Assembly: GCA_005883905.1 (NCBI GenBank)
Contig: VAYD01000352.1
Span: forward strand, 1 to 5,343
DNA from: Actinomycetota bacterium
GTDB lineage: Bacteria; Actinomycetota; Thermoleophilia; Solirubrobacterales; Solirubrobacteraceae
Reading direction: 5' to 3'
Length of the DNA stretch: 5,343 nucleotides
Shown: piece after piece, positions 1 through 4,474 of the stretch
How positions within the stretch are numbered: the first letter of the stretch is position 1
Layout of the letters: the number at the start of each line of letters is the position of its first letter
Position numbers and translations under genes: made by a program
The notes under the pieces: generated by a model
The model's input: the letters and a program-made list of their open reading frames with translations, nothing else
The model's database searches: none
Told to the model about the DNA's origin: nothing

Positions 1-130
1 GCGGCAGCAGCCGGCGGTCGATCTCCGGGAAGACGCTGATGAACAGCTTGCCGCCGAGCCGGGTCTGCGCGAACGCCTGCAGCAGCTTGTCGATCGCGTT
101 CTTCTGCGCCTGCGGCTTGTATTCGAGCAT
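1..130 (-). CDS. Partial N-terminus, possible deazaflavin (F420)-dependent nitroreductase/quinone reductase-like protein
   Basis: The reverse strand reads ATG at 130-128 and stays open to the left edge, giving 43 residues that begin MLEYKPQAQKNAIDKLLQAF and end in VFPEIDRRLLP. The start is well constrained, because an in-frame TAG lies only four codons upstream (142-140) with no ATG or GTG between. The N-terminal stretch is a charged amphipathic helix followed by a segment of the form R-x-G-G-x-L-F-x-x-x-F-P-x-I-D-R-R-L, which I recall from nitroreductase/quinone reductase-like split-beta-barrel proteins of actinobacteria that use F420 or a flavin. The catalytic and cofactor-binding part would lie outside the window, so the family call is tentative. 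No signal peptide is present, which suggests a cytoplasmic or membrane-associated protein. A GGGGAT about eight bases before the start is the only Shine-Dalgarno-like sequence, and it sits in the loop of an inverted repeat that abuts the start codon. The gene is divergent from the P-domain gene at 274. Confidence 0.6.
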   Translation of the reverse strand, partial: MLEYKPQAQKNAIDKLLQAFAQTRLGGKLFISVFPEIDRRLLP

Positions 131-162
131 TGCCCAACGCTATCCCCGCTTGGGCAGGGATG
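131..162. repeat. Overlapping inverted repeats, likely dispersed palindromic (REP/dRS3-like) element
   Basis: TGCCCAA at 131-137 and TTGGGCA at 150-156 are perfect inverted copies separated by 12 bases. A second, mutually exclusive pair overlaps it: ATCCC at 142-146 and GGGAT at 158-162. Arms of the ATCCC...GGGAT form resemble small dispersed intergenic repeats of other bacteria, whose read-through gives spurious peptides such as IPAWAGM; that same peptide appears here when the strand is translated. The element directly abuts the start codon of the minus-strand gene. Whether it recurs in this genome cannot be seen from one window. It could instead be an operator or an RNA hairpin in the minus gene's leader. 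Confidence 0.45.
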
Positions 163-211
163 AAAGGCCCGGCGTGCCTGGACCCTGGACGTCTGGTCGA
201 GCGGCGATTCC

Positions 212-225
212 ATGGTGTGCACCAT
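212..225. promoter_or_regulatory. 14-bp palindrome upstream of the P-domain gene, candidate operator
   Basis: ATGGTG at 212-217 and CACCAT at 220-225 form a perfect 6-bp inverted repeat with a 2-base spacer, about 50 bp upstream of the P-domain gene start. This size and spacing would suit a dimeric regulator. Just upstream, CCTGGAC occurs twice in tandem (177-183 and 184-190). No convincing -35/-10 pair was found nearby, so function is inference and a chance palindrome is possible. Confidence 0.25.
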
Positions 226-260
226 CCGGCCCGTCAGACCGATGACGCTCTCAATCCGTT

Positions 261-267
261 GGAAGGA
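261..267 (+). promoter_or_regulatory. Shine-Dalgarno of the P-domain gene
   Basis: GGAAGGA lies six bases before the ATG at 274. It is the best ribosome-binding site in this region and fixes the start at 274 rather than at the in-frame ATG at 130. The signal peptide begins immediately after it. Confidence 0.8.
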
Positions 268-273
268 ACCACG

Positions 274-1314
274 ATGAAGCGAATGACTCGCATAAGGCAG
301 GTGATGACGGCAGCGGCCCTGATGGCCCTTGTCGCGGCGCCTGCCGCCGTCGCAGACCTCGCGGTCCAGCATGACTCGACGGTCGTCACCGAGACGGCCG
401 GCAACGGCAACGGCGTCCCGGAGCCCGGCGACACCGTCTCGATCACGGAGAATGTCGTCTCCTTCGACGACACGCAGACGCTCACCGGCGTCACCGGCAC
501 GCTCTCGACGACGAACGCCGGCGCGAACGTGACCGCCGCCAGCTCGCCGTACGCCGACCTCATGTTCGGTTGGCCGACCGGCAACACGAACCCGTACTCG
601 GTGCAGCTCGCCAGCACGATGGAGTGCGGCGTCTCGGTGCCGCTCGCGCTGTCGCTGCAGACTGCTGCCGGCAGTGGCGACGTGCTGTTCAACCTGCCGA
701 CCGGCAAGACGGGCGCGTTCACCGCCTACGACAGCTCGGACGTGCCGCGCTCGATCCCCGACGGCGACTCGCTCGGCGTGTCGTCGACGCTGACGATCGG
801 CGGGGCCGGCCGCGTCAAGGGGCTGAAGGTCCGCATCGGCCAGATCACCCACACCTACGACGGTGACCTGACGATCACGCTGATCGCCCCGGACGGCCGC
901 TCGGTCGTGCTCGTCAACCAGCGGGGCGGCAACGGCGACAACTTCGTCGACACCGTCTTCGACGACAACGCGGCCTCGGCGATCCGCTCGACGACGACGG
1001 CTCCGTTCACCGGCTCGTACAAGCCGGCCGAGCCGCTCTCGTCGCTCGATGGCTCGCCGCTCGGCGGGACCTGGACCCTGAAGGTCGTGGACGGCTCGCC
1101 CGGCGAGTTCGGGACTGTCGACGCATGGGGCCTGGATGCCGCGCCGGCGGTCTGCGACCCGCAGCCGTCGTCCGATCCGCCTCCGCCGCCTCCGCCGCCG
1201 CCCCCGCCCCCGCCGCCGCACGATTGCGGCGTGCACAACGGTGGCGCCGCCACGGTCCCGGTCAAGGGCAAGGGCAACGACAAGCCCCCGAAGGACAAGC
1301 CCTGCAAGAACTGA
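274..1314 (+). CDS. Secreted P-domain (proprotein convertase P/Homo B) protein with proline hinge and basic tail
   Basis: Secreted 346-residue protein. Residues 1-27 are a signal peptide: basic KRMTRIRQ, a hydrophobic Ala/Leu core, and a likely cut at AVA|D. Residues about 28-150 look like the beta-rich domain often found N-terminal to P domains in bacterial exoproteins, with NGNGVPEPGDTVSI (resembling the usual N-DG-x-x-EPGET segment), a tyrosine-aspartate turn and an MECG cysteine. Residues about 158-288 match the P/Homo B domain: VRIGQITHTYDGDLTITL, the APDG and RGG turns, PFTGSYKP, GGTWTLKVVDG and a final GxxxxWGL. In known proteins this domain is a jelly-roll fold attached to subtilisin-like or metallo-proteases; here no protease is present in the same protein. 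Residues 302-315 are 14 consecutive prolines, then a CGVHN segment and a Lys/Pro/Gly-rich basic tail with a last cysteine. Four cysteines remain in the mature form (about 118, 294, 318, 344). The hinge and basic tail suggest attachment to or interaction with the cell surface, but no LPxTG-type signal is present. The substrate and role are unknown. Confidence 0.85.
   Translation: MKRMTRIRQVMTAAALMALVAAPAAVADLAVQHDSTVVTETAGNGNGVPEPGDTVSITENVVSFDDTQTLTGVTGTLSTTNAGANVTAASSPYADLMFGWPTGNTNPYSVQLASTMECGVSVPLALSLQTAAGSGDVLFNLPTGKTGAFTAYDSSDVPRSIPDGDSLGVSSTLTIGGAGRVKGLKVRIGQITHTYDGDLTITLIAPDGRSVVLVNQRGGNGDNFVDTVFDDNAASAIRSTTTAPFTGSYKPAEPLSSLDGSPLGGTWTLKVVDGSPGEFGTVDAWGLDAAPAVCDPQPSSDPPPPPPPPPPPPPPHDCGVHNGGAATVPVKGKGNDKPPKDKPCKN
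1177..1218 (+). repeat. Proline-codon microsatellite (14 CCN codons)
   Basis: A run of 14 proline codons made of imperfect CCG/CCT/CCC triplets encodes the rigid hinge between the P domain and the C-terminal tail. Such tracts can change length by slippage in steps of one residue. The mix of CCG, CCT and CCC codons would reduce that tendency. Confidence 0.85.
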
Positions 1315-1342
1315 CGGATGTCGGTTAGGCAACTCCCGCGGT

Positions 1343-1368
1343 CGCGGCGGGCCCTCGGGCCCGCCGCG
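1343..1368. terminator. GC-rich hairpin between convergent genes, probable bidirectional terminator
   Basis: Positions 1343-1354 and 1357-1368 are perfect reverse complements: a 12-bp all-G/C stem with a 2-base loop, or 11 bp closing a CTCG tetraloop. It sits between the stop of the P-domain gene (1314) and the stop of the nhaA fusion (1374), where one hairpin can serve both strands. Neither side has a U tract, so it may work as an L-shaped actinobacterial-type terminator, as a 3'-end stabiliser, or both. Confidence 0.7.
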
Positions 1369-1373
1369 CGGCG

Positions 1374-3215
1374 TTAAGCCCTCGACGCCTGGAGCCGCTG
1401 GCGCGCGGCGCGGATCGCCGCCTCGAGCGAGGCGATGTCGTAGGCGCCGTGATGGCGCCGGCCGTTGATGAAGAACGTCGGCGTGCCGGTGACCTGGCTG
1501 GCGTCGGCGTCGGCGACGTCCTCCGCCACGCGCCCCGCGTGCACACGGCGGCGCACCTCGTCGCGGAAGCGCGGCACGTCGAGCCCGAGCTGCTCGGCAT
1601 AGCGGACGAGGTCCGCCGGCTCGAGCGCGTCCTGGTTGGCCAGCAGCAGGTCGTGCATCTCCCAGAACCTCCCCTGGTCGGCCGCGGCCTCGGAGGCCTC
1701 GGCGGCCATCTGGGCGTGCGGGTGGACATCGGTCAGCGGCAGGTGGCGGAAGACGAACAGCACGTCCTCGTCGTGGTCGCTGAGCAGCTCGCGCACGATC
1801 GGCTCCGCGCGGCCGCAGTACGGGCACTCGAAGTCGCCGTACTCGACGAGCGCCACGGGCGCGTCGAGCGGGCCGCGCAGATGGTCGCGCTCCGGGTCGA
1901 CGGCAGTGACGAGGTCGAGGATGTCCTCGGCGGTGCCGACCAGCTGGCGCACGCGCCGCTGCTCGGACAGCAGCTTCAGGCCGTTGAACACCGCCCAGGC
2001 GACTGCGGTGGACAGGACCGCGCAGGCGAGGACGCCGACCTTCGCCTCGTCGAGCGTCTCGCCGGAGAACGCCAGGCTGGCGACGAGCAGCGACACGGTG
2101 AAGCCGATGCCGGCGGTCGCGGCGCCGCCGGCGAGCACCGCCCACCCTGCCGGCAGGCGCCGTTGGCCGGGGCGCAGCGTGGTGATCAGCCAGGTCGCGC
2201 CGAGGATGCCAACCGGTTTTCCGATCACGTAGGCGGCGACGATCCCGAGCGTCACCGGCGAGTGCACGGCCCGCGACAACGCGTCGCCGTTCAAGGGGAT
2301 CCCGGCGTTCGCAAGCGCGAACAGCGGCACGATCACGAAGCTCGTCCACGGATGCAGCGCGAGCTGCAGGCGCTCGTTGGGCGAGACGGCCGACTCGACG
2401 CTCGCACGAGCGCTGCGCGCCAGCTCGGCCGTCGGCTGCTCGCGGAAGAGGCGCACGATCGTCGTCGCGCGCTCGAGCTCGTCGCGCGCGGCGGGATACG
2501 CCGGCTTGTGCAGCGCGACCCACATCGCGGCGCCGATCAGGTAGAGCGGGGGCTTGCCGACCCGCGCCCGGCGGACGAGCAGCAGCGCGACGAACAGCGC
2601 CACGGCGATCGCCAGCGACCTGAGCTTCACGTTCTCGCTGTAGAAGAGCGCGATCACGATCAGCGCCACGAGGTCGTCCGCCACGACGAGCGACAGCAGG
2701 AAGACGCGCAGCCGCTGCGCCCCGCGCGGCCCGACGAGCGCGAGCGCCCCGAGGGCGAACGCCGTGTCGGTGGACATCGCTGCGCCCCACCCGCTGCGGT
2801 CGCCGCTCGCGTTGACGGCGAGGTAGATAGCCACCGGCAGCACCATCCCGCCGATCGCCGCGAACAGCGGCAGCGTGATGCGGCGCCGCTCGCGCAGCTC
2901 GCCGAGGTCGAACTCGCGGCGGGCTTCGAGGCCGACGACGAGGAAGAAGATGACCATCAGGCCGTCGTTCACCCACAGCTGCAGGCTGTCGCTGACGCCG
3001 CGGCTGCCGATGCGCAAGCTCAGCTCGGTCGACCAGAACGAGTCGTAGCCGCTCGCGTCCGCGTTGGCCCACACGAGCGCCGCCACCGTCGCGGCCAGCA
3101 GGATGACGGCGCTGCTGGTCTCCGTCTGCAGGAACGCGCGGACCGGCGCGGCGAGATTGCGCGTCCAGGCGGTGCGCCCGCTCAATGGCCGGGCGGTTGC
3201 GGCGGCGTCGGCCAC
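1374..3215 (-). CDS. nhaA: Na+/H+ antiporter NhaA fused to a DsbA-like thioredoxin domain, apparently lacking TM VIII
   Basis: 613 residues. NhaA exchanges Na+ or Li+ for protons across the cytoplasmic membrane for pH and salt homeostasis. Residues about 30-415 are NhaA: MSTDTAF carries the Asp equivalent to E. coli D133 (D150), VVADDLVAL the pair equivalent to D163/D164 (D180, D181), VIGKPVGI the Lys equivalent to K300 (K333); ALANAGIPL and GIGFTVSLLVASLAF are further signatures. Residues about 440-613 are a DsbA-like thioredoxin fold with CPYC (464-467) after VEYGDFE and the cis-proline loop TGTPTFFING (P579). This fusion is a known actinobacterial architecture. Oddity: after YLIGAAMWVAL the sequence jumps to HKPAYPAARDELERA, so the near-universal SGVH-x-T-x-AG helix (TM VIII, with the E. 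coli H225 equivalent) is missing in frame; I count 11 membrane segments instead of 12. The GTG start at 3215 follows an in-frame TAG 24 bases upstream, so the N-terminus is essentially fixed; only a weak GAGAGA precedes it. The gene converges with the P-domain gene and is divergent from the zf-HC2 gene. Confidence 0.93.
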   Translation of the reverse strand: MADAAATARPLSGRTAWTRNLAAPVRAFLQTETSSAVILLAATVAALVWANADASGYDSFWSTELSLRIGSRGVSDSLQLWVNDGLMVIFFLVVGLEARREFDLGELRERRRITLPLFAAIGGMVLPVAIYLAVNASGDRSGWGAAMSTDTAFALGALALVGPRGAQRLRVFLLSLVVADDLVALIVIALFYSENVKLRSLAIAVALFVALLLVRRARVGKPPLYLIGAAMWVALHKPAYPAARDELERATTIVRLFREQPTAELARSARASVESAVSPNERLQLALHPWTSFVIVPLFALANAGIPLNGDALSRAVHSPVTLGIVAAYVIGKPVGILGATWLITTLRPGQRRLPAGWAVLAGGAATAGIGFTVSLLVASLAFSGETLDEAKVGVLACAVLSTAVAWAVFNGLKLLSEQRRVRQLVGTAEDILDLVTAVDPERDHLRGPLDAPVALVEYGDFECPYCGRAEPIVRELLSDHDEDVLFVFRHLPLTDVHPHAQMAAEASEAAADQGRFWEMHDLLLANQDALEPADLVRYAEQLGLDVPRFRDEVRRRVHAGRVAEDVADADASQVTGTPTFFINGRRHHGAYDIASLEAAIRAARQRLQASRA

Positions 3216-3285
3216 GCCTGGATTCTCTCGATTCGCCTACGGTTGTCGGTGTAACGCGCCGCCCGCGCGACCGAACTGCATTCAG
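3216..3285. promoter_or_regulatory. Divergent intergenic region between nhaA fusion and zf-HC2 gene
   Basis: These 70 bases must hold the start signals of two divergent units if both are transcribed from here. I found no clear -35/-10 pair on either strand and no strong Shine-Dalgarno. The only symmetry is a weak TCGGT (3246-3250) and ACCGA (3270-3274) pair. One or both genes may be leaderless or use non-consensus sigma factors. Confidence 0.35.
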
Positions 3286-3537
3286 ATGGCCTTCGAAGCG
3301 CTCGCACCGATGACCTGCCAGGAGCTCGTCGAGCTGGTCACCGACTACCTCGAGGACGCGCTCAGCGACCGCGATCACGCGCGCTTCGATGAGCACATCG
3401 CGCTGTGCCCGATGTGCCAGGTGCATCTGGAGCAGCTGCGGACGACGATCCGCGCGATGGGCAGGATCGGCGAGCGCGACCTCGACCCGGGCGTGCTCGC
3501 GGAGCTGCAGGAGCGCTTCCGCGACTGGAACGCGTGA
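3286..3537 (+). CDS. Small zf-HC2 (ZAS-type) zinc-binding protein, putative anti-sigma factor
   Basis: 83 residues. The motif Cys11-x25-His37-x3-Cys41-x2-Cys44 (TCQELVELVTDYLED ... HIALCPMC) is the zinc-binding signature of zf-HC2/ZAS domains, which in characterised cases bind ECF sigma factors, sometimes in a redox-dependent way. The remainder is a helical tail (LEQLRTTIRAMG ... LAELQERFRDW) without a transmembrane segment, so it should be cytoplasmic. Many actinobacterial ECF genes have such a partner directly downstream; here no sigma-factor gene adjoins it, since the upstream neighbour is the divergent nhaA fusion. The start could also be the ATG at 3310, giving 75 residues beginning MTCQEL; neither start has a good ribosome-binding site, and 3286 is kept only as the first ATG after the intergenic gap. 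The stop overlaps the GTG of the next gene (GTGA), so the two are almost certainly translated together. Confidence 0.8.
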   Translation: MAFEALAPMTCQELVELVTDYLEDALSDRDHARFDEHIALCPMCQVHLEQLRTTIRAMGRIGERDLDPGVLAELQERFRDWNA

Positions 3538-4424
3538 AGCTGCGCCTCCTGATCGCGCTCGCCGCCCTCTTCGTCCCGGCGGTCGCCGCCGCGAGCGCCG
3601 CTGACACGACGGTCGACGCCGACCCGCTGGCCGACCAGGTGACGGCGCTGGGCGGCAAGGTCGTCTGGGTCACCGGCAAGGCCGGCCACCAGACGCTCGC
3701 CGGCGCGGCCACTGGCCCCGAGGCGAAGGCCTACCGGACGATCGACCTCGGCCGCAACGCGTCGGGCAAGCTGGTCCTGACCTACCTGCGCTGCAGGACG
3801 TTCTCGCACTGCACGGCGTTCCGCGACGACCTCGCCGGCCACCGCAAGGCGTTCAAGGGGCTCGCGCCGCACGGTTGCGCGCTCTCGACCGCGCCGGCCG
3901 TCTGGGGCAAGCATGTCGCCTACGGCGTCGGATGCCGCAAGCGCGGCCGCTCCGGCCTCTACGTCGACGGCCGCCGGCTGCCGCTGCCCAAGGCCGCAAG
4001 GAAGTACGGCGTGGACGAGATCACGTCGGTCGACCTGCGCGGCGGGCGCGTCGCCGCGGTCGCGGAGGACATCTACGGGTACGCGTTCTCGGAGACGCTC
4101 GCGGGCAAGCAGATGCGATCGTTCTTCGTCTCGGCCTCCGAGGGCGACAGCGACGAGCACACGCGCGGCCTCGCTCTGAGCGCCGGCGGCTCGCTGTGGT
4201 CGCTCGTAGACGCCGAGCACGCCGGCGACCCCAACCAGGCGATCATCTTCAAGGGCGTCAACTCGTGCCTCGAGAGCGAGAGCCTGCAGACCGCGGCCGG
4301 CCCCGACGAGGAATCGAGCTATCGCGCCACCGACCTCGCGGCCGACGGCACGACGCTCTACCTCGTCGTCCCGGGCACCGGCATCGTGACCCACGACTTC
4401 GTGCCGGCGGACATCTGCCCCTAA
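3534..4424 (+). CDS. Secreted six-cysteine protein of unknown function, possibly beta-propeller-like
   Basis: 296 residues beginning with a GTG that overlaps the preceding stop by four bases (GTGA), a classic translational-coupling arrangement; the nearest GGAG is about 20 bases upstream. Residues 1-22 form a clear signal peptide (MKLRLLIALAALFVPAVAAASA). The mature part has short beta-strand units of the type GGKVVWVTG, GKLVLTYLRC, GKHVAYGVGC, GGRVAAVAEDIYG and DGTTLYLVV spaced through the chain, which recall the blades of TolB/WD40-like propellers seen in secreted proteins of related actinobacteria. Six cysteines (about 87, 93, 115, 134, 245, 295) are consistent with disulfides outside the cell; a CRTFSHC pair lies close together. 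No catalytic motif, lipobox, sortase signal or membrane anchor is visible. I do not recognise a specific family. Coupling to a zf-HC2 protein suggests that both belong to one regulatory or stress-response unit, but that is inference. The TAA stop is two bases before a long palindrome. Confidence 0.75.
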   Translation: MKLRLLIALAALFVPAVAAASAADTTVDADPLADQVTALGGKVVWVTGKAGHQTLAGAATGPEAKAYRTIDLGRNASGKLVLTYLRCRTFSHCTAFRDDLAGHRKAFKGLAPHGCALSTAPAVWGKHVAYGVGCRKRGRSGLYVDGRRLPLPKAARKYGVDEITSVDLRGGRVAAVAEDIYGYAFSETLAGKQMRSFFVSASEGDSDEHTRGLALSAGGSLWSLVDAEHAGDPNQAIIFKGVNSCLESESLQTAAGPDEESSYRATDLAADGTTLYLVVPGTGIVTHDFVPADICP

Positions 4425-4426
4425 AA

Positions 4427-4474
4427 GGGGTCAGGTCTTTCATTGCCGCATGTGGCAATGAAAGACCTGACCCC
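4427..4474. repeat. 48-bp near-perfect palindrome, likely dispersed repeat acting as terminator
   Basis: Arms 4427-4447 and 4454-4474 are perfect 21-bp reverse complements (GGGGTCAGGTCTTTC... and its mirror) around GCATGT; in the centre C-G and A-T also pair, leaving only one mismatched pair in 48 bases. It fills the gap between the TAA ending at 4424 and the TAG beginning at 4475. Read on the minus strand, the hairpin is followed directly by TTTT (4426-4423), making a good intrinsic terminator for the oxidoreductase gene. On the plus strand it has no U tract but may still end the secreted-protein transcript. GGGGTCAGG-type palindromes are, from memory, dispersed in many genomes and may be moved by REP-associated (Y1) transposases; no such gene is in this window. 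Confidence 0.85.

Noticed and set aside
130..273. Extension of the P-domain protein upstream to the ATG at 130
   Set aside because: It would place 48 residues before a good signal peptide and pass through the inverted repeats, whereas GGAAGGA sits six bases before the ATG at 274.
1177..1218. Proline-codon tract as a CRISPR or regulatory repeat
   Set aside because: It is in frame, encodes a plain polyproline hinge, and has no spacer structure.
1449..3254. A 601-codon open frame on the plus strand antisense to the nhaA-dsbA gene
   Set aside because: Its translation is Arg/Gln/His/Ala-rich without any recognisable domain, while the opposite strand carries a fully conserved NhaA-DsbA sequence. 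Long antisense frames are expected in very GC-rich genes.
3405..3533. Upstream extension of the secreted protein to the ATG at 3405
   Set aside because: It would bury the signal peptide inside the chain and overlap most of the zf-HC2 gene. The GTG at 3534 with the GTGA overlap fits much better.
3375..4394. A 339-codon open frame on the minus strand across the zf-HC2 and secreted-protein genes
   Set aside because: Low-complexity Arg/Ala/Asp/Val composition with no domain. The plus strand has a signal peptide, a zinc motif and a start/stop overlap that explain the region.
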